Below are positions 1 through 13,600 of a DNA stretch of 64,000 nt, piece after piece; position 1 is the first letter of the stretch; each line of letters opens with the position of its first letter. The notes below the pieces were generated by a model. That model did no database searches. It was not told the DNA's origin and saw only the letters and a program-made list of their open reading frames with translations. Made by a program: the position numbers and the translations under genes. The stretch is from Rhea pennata (taxonomy: Eukaryota; Chordata; Aves; Rheiformes; Rheidae): NCBI RefSeq assembly GCF_028389875.1, contig NC_084665.1, forward strand, positions 121,848,602-121,912,601, read 5' to 3'.

Positions 1-1594
1 TTCCTGAGGCATCACCGTGCAGCGTTGCCATTTCCAGACTGGCATGTTCAATTTTCAGCCCAAAGAGCTGAAGCAAATTTGTTGTTGAGAAGACTGTAAT
101 TTCTGTGGAAAGGCCTTTCCCACAAGCTTTATTTTGAAGGTTGGAAATCTGAGGCTGACATTGATAGGCTAGCTGCCAGCTCTATATTGGTTTGAGCTAA
201 AGTGCTGTGTATTAACAGAAGTACGTGGTGGTATTTAAAGAAAATCTGAATTTTGCGGCTCCTGCTTATCTTTGGTCATAATCTGAATTAGTCTTAACAT
301 GGTTTCTGCCCATTTTCATTGTAAGGCAAAATTATTTTTTCTTGTTAGGGAATTGTTATCCCACCTGACCTTTCTGTAACTGTTCTATTTTTTTTTCTTG
401 CTTGCTTGAAATTTATACCACATGGTCACCTTGCTGCACATTTATTCTTTCACTTGCTAATTTTCAGGCGCACTATTGGTTGTGCACTTGCATTTTTTTA
501 CTTTTCAGTGATTCTGCCTTATGGCATAACTCTTCAGGCTCTTCAGATATAGTATTTAGTCTCAATTTCACAGCTATAGTGGTAGCATCAGGCCACACTC
601 CTTGCAGTATCACAGACCTTGAGCAATGTCCACACATGCTTTAATTACAGAGTAAAAGAATTACACGTAATCTCTTGTCATGCCGGAACGTTTTTCTGGG
701 AGAGGGTAGAAGAGTAATCTCGAGGAGTGACTTCAGCCGCAGAAGGGAGGTCTTCATACCGAACCCTGGCACTGGTGGACAGGAGCAGTCTCCTCTACAC
801 TGTTGTGCTAAAGCGCCTGAGCTCGCCTTGGGCTTGGGATTGCCCTCAGGAAGCGTCTCTCCAGTGACGAGAGCAGGAGATGTCCCTTTGCCCTGCTGCT
901 CTCTCCATTCCTTCCATTTCCCACCGCGGACAGCTGGCAGCAACTCCGGAAAAGCTGCAGCTGCCTCTGCCTCGCTCTGCCAGGGGAATTGCTGGAGCGC
1001 GTGGGCAGCACCGTCAATTGCCTTCCTTTCCTGCTCTGCTTTGGATTTTCTCCTGCTGTCGTTTGCACCTCGTCTTCAGTCGAATAAATAGCAGGGTCAG
1101 GTTCACAGCTCTTGCCCCGTTCCTCAAGTCAGTCAGCAGCGCTCCTGCCCAGCACAGCTGAGAGCCGTCCTCTGACCTGGGTGAGCCCGTTTTGACGTGT
1201 CCTACCTCTTCCTGGCCGGAAGGCAAAGTCTTGCCCTTACGTCTGACCTCTGGGGACCTCCGGAGCCTGTAACTATACGAGGTTTCAGACTGCGTTGATT
1301 CTAAATGGAAATCCCTCATTATAAAATGATCCCAACCTGTGCCGTTAAGACTTCTTCTGTGTGAAACCATTTATGGTGCTCATCTCCTTTTCGTCGTTTA
1401 TTCAGATTCCTGACTGTGAATGTAGGAGTTTTTAAATGCCTCTGAGTCAAATGCAAATTCACGGTTGATACAGTAAGGCAGGATTGCCATCAGGAATCTC
1501 CCTGTGGACAATTTAAAAAGTGGATTCTGATCAAAATGCTACAGCCTTCATTCATAAATCCCCTTGGAAAGGGAAAAGCATTGTTTACTCCCCG

Positions 1595-1690
1595 TTAGAA
1601 GACAGGGAAGTTCAGAAGGGAAATGATTTGCCCAGAGACCATAGCAAGCCTCTGATAAAGCCAGGAATAGAAATTCATGTGCTTTTAGAG
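1595..1690. repeat. Ancient MIR-like remnant
   Basis: gggaaatgatttgcccagag, accatagcaagcctctgataaagcc and aggaatagaa align by eye with the MIR segment gttaagtgacttgcccaaggtcacacagcaagtcagtggcagagccaggattagaa. The order of the matching blocks is the same as in MIR. Confidence 0.45.
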
Positions 1691-3194
1691 TCCTATGTAT
1701 TACATTTTCCACTACGTTAAATCAACTTTATGAAAAAGCTGTTTCTTTTTTTCCAGACCTTTTGAAAACAAACTACTTCAACTGAAATGAATGGTAAAAA
1801 ATCAGAAAGTACTGTAGTTTTTATTATATTTGCTGTCTTTTTCTAAACGATCCTGACCTGACTGGTTATATAAGCACTGTAAACAGATTAAGGGCTCAGT
1901 CCTTCCTTGCTGTAAAGAGTAACGGCGGATTCAGTAGTAACGATTCACATTATTTCAGTAAAGGAACTAAAACTCACAATACAGTGATTCAGTAAAATTG
2001 CAGAGCCATTTCTGAAGAATATATTAGTACTTTTCTGAGAGCTGCTATAATAGCATGGTCAATGCTCCTCTTCAGGTGCAAAAGTTTCTAATATGTTTGG
2101 GCATACGATAGCAAACAAAACTGACTGGACCTGAGAGAGCCGGTGATTGTAAACACAGTTTATAGCCAGAAGTGGTGGGGACCAGAGAAGTAGTTTGCAG
2201 AGTAGAAAGAGAGCAACGAAATTTTGGCTTGGAATTTTTTTTTTCCCCCCTTCAAGAATGTGGGTGGAAACATTGACTGATTGCAAAATCCCTCCGTTCT
2301 GCAATGGCCCCATCCAGCCTGTAACGTTTCTATTACTCCGTCCGCCTGTGGGCCTGGCCCAGCTGTAGACGACAGAGCGTTCAACCGATGGACGGCCGTC
2401 GTGTGAGTGAGGAAGGACGTGGTTCGCCCTCTGCGTTTGTGGAGGGCGGTGAGATAGGCCAGCTGCCAGCCGTCAGTGCTTGCCGCTTTTATTTTAGATT
2501 TCAGACACCTCTGTGTTTTGTGGACGAGCAGCTGTGTTGAAAAAGCAGGGCTACCGGGGCAGGAGTTATCTTAGCTCTTCTTTTTCCCTTGAGAAAACGA
2601 CGTACAGTACGGGCGAAGAGGGTGACAGCTGATAAAAGCCAGGCGAACGTGAAGCGGTCTCTGGGATGTGGTGTCGGGGAGCCCGCTATCGGGGAGAAAC
2701 CGGGCTTTTTCCGGAAGCACAACGAATGAGCGAGCGAGCGAATGAATGAATATCCCCAGCGTGCGCCCAGGAGCGCTCTGCTTCCTCCAGGTTTGCTTCA
2801 GCGCTCTGAAATTACTGGGAACTAGTTTTCCAGTCTGTTTGTTCAGCTCTATGCAAGTTCCAACCCCATTTTCAGAGTTACTCGCCGTGCACCGTCCAGC
2901 CTGGTGTTGTAGGCGTACGTTGAACAGCGGGGCTGCTGCTTGCTCCCTGCTTGCGTCCTCCGAGCGGTGGACCATGAAGTGTTTTAACGCTTCCAAAGAG
3001 CGAATCTGAATTCTGGACCTGGTTCCTTACAGCAGGCCAAAGCTAACCCTGAACCCTTCGTGTTCCCTGCGTTGCCCCAAAGTTCTTCTGCACAAGTTCT
3101 GCAGCTTATTTGCCTGAAATGAGCTGAAATGGAATAAAAAGTGGGAGGAAAAAGGGACTGGAAAACGGGAGTGAATAGATGCTTGGCTCTTGTT

Positions 3195-3290
3195 CCTGAC
3201 CTTGGTACCGCCTCGCGCTTTCCCCTCAGGTAAATCACCTCTCTGTGGTGTCTCATTTGTGAAATGGTTATGGAAACACCCCGACACCTC
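3195..3290. repeat. Ancient MIR-like remnant
   Basis: The segment ctcaggtaaatcacctctct then gtggtgtctcatttgtgaaatgg resembles the MIR stretch caagtcacttaacctctctgtgcctcagtttcctcatctgtaaaatgg. Divergence is high, so this is tentative. Confidence 0.4.
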
Positions 3291-5980
3291 ACAGCGCTGT
3301 GTGTTTGCAAAATGACGTTACCGTTTGCAGTGCCTTTTAGTCTCCTGGGTGGAAGGCCAGTAAGTATAATGAAGCTTTATGTGATAAGGAAAAACATATT
3401 TTTGCTTTAGGAAGGAGAAACAAAAACCTAAGAAGACAAATGCTTGCTTTAACCTTTTTATTTTAATTTCAGCACAGAAAGCAAGGACATGAAGTGTATA
3501 TTTGTGTATACTTGTATATATATTTTTTTGATTTTTTAGAGAATTATGAGATAACTGAAGCTATTTAAACCTTAGCTAAACCAAAAAAAGTTCATTAATT
3601 TATCCAGCTGTAGTTGTAGGAAAGGATAGACGCAGTTTGTCAAAGAGGGAGAAACTGAGAGAATTTTTATATCTGGAGGACAGTGGTAAGAAAGATGCAT
3701 GTCTTCAGGAAGATCTAACATTCACTTTTTTAAATGGAGTCTGGAAAAGGAAGAGGGCTTAGAGTCCCTCCTCCCATTACCCAGCAGGCTTGGAATTTGA
3801 GGAAAAAAAATGTCAAAAGTGAGATTTGGGGTTTCTGGTTTCCTTGAGGAAAAATGGGATTTTTTTTTTTAGTTTATTTTTTTACTCCTACTTTTCATAT
3901 CATTTAGACCCAAGTGAAAACCAAAACATGAGCAAATGCGAAAATTTCTCTCCTAAGTCTGCACAGACAGAAGGAAGAAGTTGGGTTCGTGTTCACAACG
4001 GGTATCCTCTGACAGAAGGGCAACCGTTTTGATATACATGCTAAATTTCAAGTTACTGAATTATCAGCTATGTAATCTGTGCAAGCTGTGGGGCAATACC
4101 AAAACGTCAAGTTGTAATGCTGAGTTAGGTAGTTGACTAAGGCAGAAGCTGATAGGAAGCCTGGCCAGGCACTCCGTACGGACTGTCGGCTTCCTGCTAC
4201 AAGCGTCCCTTAACTCATGTCGTGTGAGGCTGGTTTCAGTGCAGAACTGACCTGCTGGAATTCTCAGAAAAATAAAATAATTCTTTGACAGTAAGCTGAC
4301 TCTTTTTTGACTCACTTGTGCTTAGCTTTTCCAACATGATCCGAGGCCTGTTTTAGCTTTAGTGCATCAGAGTAAATGCTAAATAAGAGAGAAATGAACA
4401 GCTTATCCCTATGTTGTCATTGGACCTGGCGTATCAGTGAAGGCATGTTACAGTAGAACATCTCTGAACAAGCAAGGCAAACAAAAAAACCCCACGCGAG
4501 TGCAGCCCACATATGAAAATATTTCTTGATCTGTGGTGTAACTTGCTCCTAGTAGCTTCCAAAGGTGCTAAGAGGAGACTAGTTGCTCATATGCTTGAAG
4601 TAGGCAGTGCAGGAACGCCCCAAGCCATTTCTTCCTGCTTCTGCCCTGCTCCTTCCATTGCACAAAATCGTTTTAGTGGCTGCCCGGTGACCTGGACTGC
4701 AAATCTGACCTGAATGAAAAATAACTTGGGGGTGGCAAGCAGAGAAGTGATAATGTACAGTGAAGAATACCTATTTAGCATGGTTCATATATTTAATGCT
4801 GCTGTGTTGGGGGTCATCTAATGGTGCTGTTATCTATTTATATGCTTGATCTCAGAGATAGGTTTGTTTGAATTTTTCTTTTTTTCCAAAAGAAAAAAAA
4901 TATTCACCTACTTCAATCTCTAAACCAAAGGACGTTTTTGGGGCACAGTTATTTAATAGGTAGATGAACAATAATTTTGGGGCTGAGATTATGGTTCATC
5001 ATGAGAGAATCTTACTCTGAGTAGGTGGACCAGTTGTCTATACACCAGGCAAGAATTATTGTTGTTAATGTGCTTATTAATGCAGTGTACTTTACTTTGT
5101 TTAAAGGATATATTGTTGGCCCTCTACTGAGTGAATGGAAATTTTGAGGTTTTATAATTAGCTGATCGTAAGAAAATAAGTCAGTGTCACCAGTCAAGGT
5201 GCCTTCTGAACATGGCTTGCATAAAGCTGTCACTGAGCAGGATCCATCAGGACAGTGTTTGATCCTGATCAAGGAACAGTCACGACAACTTGGACGTGAG
5301 AAGTCTTACTGGGGTGAAGTACTTGAAGACCTGTGTCTTACCCTTAAATGGTGGTCTTGCAACCTGGGAACCTTTGGTAGAGTCAGTTGCCAGAAAGTTT
5401 TCTGAGAAATGTCTGCAAAAACCCCACTGGCCCCCTCTCCCAAAAGCACTCCCTCATGCTGGGGCCTTCCCACCCTGGAAAGCGGCCAAAGAAAGAAAAT
5501 GCACTAGGGCAGACAGAGGAAAATTAAAACAAATCCCAGAGTTTCAAAATTCTTCTAACTTGTGTTCATGTGCAAATGAAAACTTTGTGGGAACACTGCA
5601 CAAAATGATCCATGCATTCTGTTTCCCTCCACCAGAAAAGGTTAGTGGTTCTTGTATTTTAAAACTCGAGGGGCACTGTTTTGCTGAACCATTCTCGTAC
5701 TGCTCCTCCTGAAGCTCTGTTTGCTAATTTAGAAAAGCTTCTTTTGACTGAGCTGAGTGGGGATGGAGTTCATGACTGCCCTACATTTGAGGAAAACACT
5801 TAAGAATTTTTTAACCATGAAAAAGAAACAACATAGGCAAAATTTTCTGCTTGTTGTTTGCTGAAGAGCTGGAGAGACAATTATTAAAAATGGAATTAAC
5901 ATACATTAAAAAATTAACATTTTTTAACTGTGATGTGTATTGTATACAACCGAAGTCTGAGATATAGGATCAGCATTTAT

Positions 5981-6013
5981 GTATTTAAGGTGTATTTAAG
6001 GTGTATTTAAGGT
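5981..6013 (+). repeat. 11-bp tandem repeat, three copies
   Basis: The unit gtatttaaggt occurs three times in a row without mismatch. No function is implied. Confidence 0.9.
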
Positions 6014-7545
6014 GATTTTTAAAAGTTGTTGTCTTGCTCTTGGACTCACTTGAGTAAGTGGTCTGTAATATAGGTTTATGAATGTGTGTGTGTTCTTGAA
6101 GTGTAAAGATCTTAGATCATTATGTTAAAAACTTTAGATCAAAGAATTTTTTTCTTAGAATTTGATTTAAAATGTTTTGAATATTGATTGCTTTTTTTTC
6201 TCAGTATTGGAATTCTGAAATTTATTATGTTATATCATATTTAGTTCAACTGGTTCCTCTAATCCGTGTTTTTGGTTAGTGATAGTGGCAAAATTCCTCT
6301 TCTCAAATGAGCAGGATTTGAGTTTATGGACAGCACGTGTTGTCAAGCTGGCTCTGCAGTGATAGGTGTGCAGGTGACTGGGTAATGTTTACAGAGGCTC
6401 ATAAGGGTTTCTATCACAATCTGCAAGGAATTCGTGATGCTTTCAGTGAGAAACTAAAAAGATACAAAATAAACAGGTCAGTGGGTATAAAATGGGCTTT
6501 TTGAGTAGAGAGGGTTTCTAGTGGGCCTCAAAATAGACTTTTCTTAGTCCTACTATAAATGATGTTTTTATCAGTGAACAAAGATTTAAAAAATTCTGCA
6601 TAAGCCTGAAGGTCCTCTAAAGTGTTTCCTCCAATAGGTCATCGATACAGAGTAATGGGGATCGTTAGGTAAAATGGTCGTAAGTACATAATAGGTTTCG
6701 GTTTCTATAAAATCCTATATCAAGTCCTGCGTGGATGAGCAAAGAATGAAGTCTGCCCTAAGAGGACTTTGTCATGAGAAGCAATGACTCTGAAAAAGAC
6801 TTGGGAAGAGACTGTTGATTGTCAACTGGATGTGACCTCCAGAGCAGTTCTTTAGCCAAAAAGATGACTACAGTCCATGAATGCATGAACAGGAACACTG
6901 AGGAGAAGTGAAGAGGTTCAGAGGCCTCTCTGCACTACTATGACTGTTTCAAAATAGTGTGCTCCGTTTTGTAGTCCGCAAGTTGGGGGAGAGTTGTGGA
7001 TAGATCAGAAAAGAAACATGATGGTGATAGATGTGTTGGGAAATCTGCCTGAATTTATTCAAGCCCATCACAGGAAAGGTTAGGGGATTGTTTGGTGCCT
7101 ATATGAGGAATAAAAAATTGACAGGAGAACTGAATTCTTCTGTTTAGTTCACCAAGATACGTTAAGATATCATAACCAGAAAGTGAAATTTTACAGCGTC
7201 ATCTAAACATAAGGAACACATTTGAACTGGAAATAATGATTTACAGTTGAAAACTAATTAATGATTGCAATCAGTTCATCACCCTAAGAATTCTTTAAAT
7301 CAACTCTAATTCACATAGGAATTATTAAGTTAAAATCTACAGCATACATTAAAGTAGGAAGTCAGATGAGGAGACTGCAAGGATCACTTCTCGCATATAA
7401 GTCTATTAATCGATAGTTTTAGCTCTGCTATATTTTGAAAGCTTTGGTCATATTCTCTTCTAATGACCTTTTCCTCGTATAGATCAGTCCTAAAGTCTTC
7501 AGATCTTTCCTAGATTCATGGCTTTTAGGGCTGGGTGGACAATTT

Positions 7546-7635
7546 CGTAGAATCATAGTTTCATAGAATCAGTAAGGTTGGAAGGGACCTCATCTAGTCC
7601 AACCTCCCTGCTCAGCAGGGTCACTTAGACTGTGT
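7546..7635 (-). mobile_element. CR1 LINE, 3'-end fragment
   Basis: On the plus strand it reads agaatcatag..catagaatc followed by ggttggaagggacct, then catctagtccaacctccctg and cagcagggtcac. This is the reverse complement of the terminal about 90 bases of avian CR1, so the element lies on the minus strand with its 3' terminus at the left. Only the extreme 3' end is present, as is usual for 5'-truncated CR1 insertions. Confidence 0.9.
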
Positions 7636-10600
7636 TAGACAGACTTGTCTTGACTCCGCATGCAATAACAGCATTTGAATAGGAACTTATTTACTTCTCT
7701 AGGTTTGATCATGTCAATTATTTTCTTTTTAAATAATTGGTTTTAAAAGAGTCAAATAAATGCTCTGTTATGGGTAAAATTCACTGGCATCAGAGGACAC
7801 GCTGCATTTTGCAGGAGGTGCTCCGTGATCATGAAGAAGCAGGCTGGTATGGAGCCCTAGCGCTCCTTATGTTGCCTTGTATTCTGTTTACCAGCTTGCA
7901 TTGTGCACGCTCAGCGTTGGCCACTTCTCCAAAAAGTAATTGGAGCGTATGAAAAAGTGATTAATGTAATGACTAATCAATTCTAGAATGTAGTATCACA
8001 TTTCATTCAAAGTAATTTTCCATGCATAGCCAGAGAACTAATTATGTTTTTACATTACTTTGCTTGATATGATTTTTATTAGGTAGTATTTATTTTATAT
8101 GGAAAACACAACAGTTGCATTAGAACAGATGGGTACTGAACCTCAAGATATTTGTTTTGATGCAAGGGTTACTGGGCAGAAACCTTTAATCTGTGCTGTG
8201 AATCTGAGCAGAGAGCTGTAATAGTCCTTTCCGTAAAATTAGTGAGTAATAGAAATCCTCAACAGAAAACAGCAGTATCTCTGTGCGGAGAGGCTTTCCA
8301 TCATGATTTCTGGTGCACAGAAATATTTGCTATTCAGAAAGATTGACAAGCCAGGGTGCTGTTCAGGGTAATGAAAGCTGTATGTATAGATCCCCTTGCA
8401 GCGATCACGTCTCATTTAACTGATGTTCCACTGGCTTGTTTTTCTCCAAAACTTTATTTGACTAAGTTTTCTGGAAAACTCTGCATTATCAATTTAGTAC
8501 AGGCAAAGCAAGTTCTAAAGTTTCTCTAGCAGATATTTTCTGGAACTAATTTTAGCCAGTTGTTACCTCCGGCTCTGTTTTGCAGCAGTCCTGCCCGACG
8601 TGTGTTGTACCATGTGCTTGCATGCATGGGACGCCCATTTGTATGGTTTTGCATGTTGCACGTGTGCTGGAACTGCATCATGTTACAAGAGAGCTATGCG
8701 TTGGTAAGCAGCAATAAAAGTTTGTGTTGTTAAGCATCCCTGAAGGACATCTGTGTATGGTAAAAATAAAAATAGCCATGCTGGAAAGAACACAGAGAAA
8801 TTCTCCAGAGATTGAATATAAAATAAAATGATCCCATCTGAAAATATGATGACACCTCACACAGAAGTTTATCTATTTTTTGAAATACTGCTAATGCGGG
8901 AGACTAGGCGTAAGTCCTGGGACCACCAGAGGATGACTGTGTTGAAAGACGTGGATAGAGCGAGATGGAGTCACACCATGAGCGCGAGGGACATATGGTC
9001 ACACAGCCAGCGCAGGATCCCGCGTCCAGGGTACGTGTGCTCTGTCGCGCGGCACAGATGGAGAGAGGTGCAGCCATGCCGTCCCCCACGTGGAGGTACC
9101 CAGCACCTTGGCATCTTCCATAGCTTAGGCCTACATGATATATTACATAAAGGAACAGATTCAAGGATGACCTCATAGCCAATATTTTGGTATTGGTGTC
9201 ATAAAAACTGAATGTATCAGTATCGACAAGTTCTGGTTTGCTGTGAATGTGAATATCTTAGAATCCGTTCTTAAAACACAGCTTTATCCCACAGATGGTT
9301 TGGGTATAAGATTTGTCACTTGATTTTCTAGGAGGAATAGCCCCGCGGTCAAACTAAACGCACAACAAAACGCTTGTGAAGGATAAATCTGAATTCTCTG
9401 TCTGTTAATGTCACACAGCGATCAGTCTCAAATGCAGCTCCGCATATAGCCCTGATGTTACTACGCACCAGCAATGCTATGAATTTTATTCTGAAAGTAT
9501 GTATTCATCATTATTTTCAATACAATGCTACTATTCTTTACTTGTGTTACAATAACCCCTAGAGGTCCCACTGGAGGTTTTCATCGTGCTACACACAACT
9601 GACATAATGAGGTTATTTTTATTTAGTGTATATGTTTCTCTGTACCCCAGCATTCATGATTCATCATTTCTTTTGTCAGCGAATAGTAAGATAATGAGAT
9701 AGCAGGTTGACAAGGGCAGAAATAAATTTAGGTTTAAAATTTCTAGTGTGCCTTGTAAGCAAGTTCAGCAAAGAGGACCTCAGTCTACTGAATGGGCGTT
9801 GTTAGGTCAAAGCTGACTCAAAATGAATATTTATGAATACTCTGTTGAAATGTAAGCATAAATAATGATAGATGTATTATTAATACACATCTTAACTAAT
9901 ATTTTCCACTTAGTGGTATGTCTTAAAATGTTTACGTGCTGAAATTGAAAAGAGCAAAAAGAGTAATAGTTTTAAAATAAAAATCAGTGGATCAAAATTA
10001 TAGCTGCCTCTTGTTATATAATGCATATTTTTCATATCAGATAATAAAAATGTCCTTTATACTATGTGGACATGGTAAGATTTATGATGTTCTTGGCTGT
10101 CCATTTCCTCACTTCTAAGGATTGGGTTTTATTAATGAGGTGATCAGTCATGCATGGTTTTCAAAGGCTATTGCAGCTTAGGAAACTGAACTTTTTTAAT
10201 GAACTATTTTGGCTTTAGAGAGATAGTAATTGCTACAACTTTGTGGTAGTTATACTCTATATCTGTGGGAGACTTAAGAGAGTACTTAGAAATGAAATAT
10301 TTTTAAAATAATCTAGTTGAAATCAAAAGGAGTGAGATGCCCAGATGCATCTGAAATTTCCACGGTGCGACTACTGCATCTTTAAGCATCTAAGTTTCTT
10401 CAAATACCTGCTTTTTGTGCTCTGTTTACGTGAAAGAACATGCTGTTTGAATGTGTTGATATAAATGATATGAGCGTTGTATAGGTATTAAGAAAAACTT
10501 GCATCTTCAACCAATATTTTCACATGATAGAAAAGGTGTGTGAGACCAAGTATCACTTTGTTTTATTCTGATAGATGTGTCATTTTAAATATGATTAATA

Positions 10601-13600
10601 CAAACTATTTTTTGCGTACCTTTGCACTTACAAGAAGATTGTGTGCAGGTCTATAGCAGGCACAGAGCGTTTCTGTGCTTTTAGTGGGCTCTCAGTGTTA
10701 TGAGTCATTGGGACAGGGGAGCATTAGACATTTCTGGCTACATTAAATAAACACCGGTCCCATTTGACTTCTGGTTTTAAGTACTTGCCAGTTTATTTAA
10801 TAAAGATTTTGGATGTCCCGTGCTATGTATGTGTGTGCTCCACAGGCTTAGGAGATGTGGCGTATTCAGCCCCGAGAGGATCTGCTGCACGGGAGATGAG
10901 CACGTTCTAGTCTCGGACAGCACCTCAGGCGGTGTGCACGTTACAGCCGACCACGCGGAAGAGGGGCTGTGAGCTGGGCGGTTGTGTGAGCCGCTCCTGC
11001 TGAGTCTCCCGACTGCCCGCTGGGGTGTGCGGAGGTGCCTGGCAGGCCGGACGGGCCTCGACGTAGAGTCCCTCGGGCCGTGCCGGGGGCTGCGCTTGCC
11101 GTTGGGCTGGCTGACAGAGGGTGAGGCTGATCCAGCAGGCAGCCTTTGGATGCCCCCGGAGTGCAGCGTGGAAATACCCATCGTCTCGGAGCATAGGCAG
11201 CTCCCTAAGCTGGAAAGCGAGGCCAAAGATACGCTGCTACCAAGGAGAGCGATGGAAAGCAATTTCAGCTGAGGAAACCTCCATGACCTCTGCATACCTC
11301 CGTTAGGATTTTGTAGCTCTCCGTTGGTGATAATCCATGTTGGCTCAGACCCCAGCTGGGATCAGACAGGTCAGCTCCTGCTTGGAGATTTCAGACTGGG
11401 GAAGAGAAATACAGCTTTAAAGACGAAGAAAAGAATGAAAAGTTTTAGAGTTAGGCTGAGAAAGATTACGTTTGGCTTGGCACTCGTAATGCCGCGCACA
11501 CACGCAGAGTTTGGGAGCCGCTTCCTGCCTGCCCCGCATATGTTCATGCAACTGTGTCCAGGCTGCGTACTGGAGCATCCGGGCAACTTGCAAATCCCTG
11601 TGTGGCTCTAGAGCCAGCTAAACTGGCCTCACTGATCAGAGTTTCTTTGATTTAGTCTTATTTTGGGCAGAACAAGATCCTGATGACAAGGATGTCCAGT
11701 CTATACAATTTAGCTTCTGCAAATGGTCAGGACACAGCAGTTTAATTTCTTGCATGTAAGGAGCAAGGGGAGAGACCACCAGAGGTTTAATGGGCACCAC
11801 GGGATAGTCAGAGGCAGCACCCTTCTGGGACTTTGTAATGTCATGCAAGTCACGCGAGGCAAGCATTGCTTTATCTGCTGGGTTGCATTTGCTTTACGGG
11901 TCTCCGCAGGGTTATGGCAGAAGAGCAGCGCTCTGCCTCTTGAGGGCTGAGTGGTGCTGCAGTGCGGTGACTGCAAGGTTATGCTATTGGTTTGGGGTTC
12001 TTTTTAGGGGAAAAGGTAACGAGGAAATTATTCACTTGCACACCCTGACCTGAGTTGGACCTCAAGATTGCTGTAAGATATTTCATTTAACCTCCAAGTG
12101 AAGAGAATTATTCTTTATTATATAACTGCTTTTTGTGTTTTTCTGTGTATCTAGCTCTGTTTCCAGTTATTCTAGTAAACATGGGTATGTAGGAAAAGAG
12201 GGAAAATTTCTTTTTAAATAGTTCAAAATAATGCAGTTAAGCCCTCTACTTAGATACTACAGATTGCAGCTGTTCCTCAAGGACCTTCTTGCTTACTTAC
12301 CTTTGTCTGTCCTTCTGCAGTGATGAGCAGCGAGTGGCAGTTCTTGAGCTTCAGATATAAATAGTCAGGAAGACTATTTGTGGATCTCAGATTGAATTTA
12401 TGCACCGTATTTTTATGGGTGTACTGGCAAGCTTGTAAAAGTAAGAGATGAGCTTGCTGATCATCACAACTAAACCAACAATTTTAATGATCCTTTGCTT
12501 GCTTTCAATGAAGGTGCTTTTAAGGCAAAAGTTCTGCTCTCAAATCCCCGCTGTAGATATTTTCGCCATTTTTTTGGTACCACCATCTTCTCCAAGGACA
12601 GAGGAAGAAAGAAAGGAGAATTTAATTATATTTGTATCACAGCCTCATTGGAAAGCTCCAACTCTGAACAGACAAATTAAGAGAAAGTCTTATTCCCAAA
12701 GAGCTAAGGAGGGTGAACAGCAAAGAACAGAGGAGGAAGGGACACAGTCAGGTATGCATATGCATCTTAAAAATATATTCCTTTTTTTAAGGTAAATGAA
12801 GTAAAAGAGACATGTCTCAGCCAAATCATCCATTAAATAGCTCATTTCTCTTTAATGCCAGGACACATGTAGGTGTTGAGGAGAGATGCTCAGAGAGGGC
12901 GGTGGCCTCAGAGAGACACCTGGGGAGAAAGAGAGCGTTCGGGGCCTAGATCACGGGAGCCATGACCTACACTAGGTCTCCAGGATCATTTTGTTTATTT
13001 TGAAAATATTTTATCCCCCTGGCAGCCTTGCCTAAGCTATTTTTGAGCGGGAGGTGCTCATACTATGGTATGTACAGCATGAATACACTGCTATTAATAC
13101 ACCCGGAGGGAAGAGGAGGACCGGGCAGTAGAGGATGCGCAAAAAGACACGTTGTGCCGGCGGTGTCGTCCCCGAGCCGGTCCGGTGCCGCAGAGCCACC
13201 GCGGGCTGGTCATCGTAAGGAGCCCTGAAGGCGTAGCCTGGCTCCCCCCGGCTCCTCTCCCTCCGCTTCGGTCCCGTAAATATTCACCCTGTCCACATCT
13301 ACCGTTGGCTCAGGGGCATGGGAAGAAAGTTCGCTTAAGCCTTTCCTTGCGTGTTTGGCTTTGGGCCAGTAAAAGTTAAACGCAGTCGTCTTAGCCTCTT
13401 GCTGCCCCTGCTAATTTTTTATTTATTTATTTATTTTTCAGTAGTAGATGAGGACTCTGTTCGAGATAGCCGGAATTTCCTGAGGGTACTCTGGCGCGTC
13501 CCCAAGTCATACGCATTTAATAGCATGTGCCAACGCGAGTAAACAGCAGGACAGAGGGTTTTTTCTTCCTCCTGCGTGCACTATCCAATTTGTTCCTTGG

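Larger units (their letters stand above)
1..7544. other. Gene-free stretch, left part of window
   Basis: I see no recognisable coding exon on either strand. The stretch is AT-rich with a mildly GC-richer patch around 780-1260. It contains a (GAGC)/(GAAT) microsatellite at about 2725-2750, two MIR-like remnants listed separately, and an 11-base unit repeated three times at 5981-6013. It may be FKBP1B intron or sequence upstream of that gene. The neighbour expected from mammalian synteny, WDCP, has one very large coding exon, and no open frame of that size is present. Confidence 0.5.

Noticed and set aside
5290-5712. 140-residue plus-strand open frame
   Set aside because: No family resemblance, no splice or promoter context, and ordinary intronic base composition.
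10777-11295. 172-residue minus-strand open frame
   Set aside because: Lies in a GC-rich patch where stops are rare, is open in several frames, and shows no recognisable motif.
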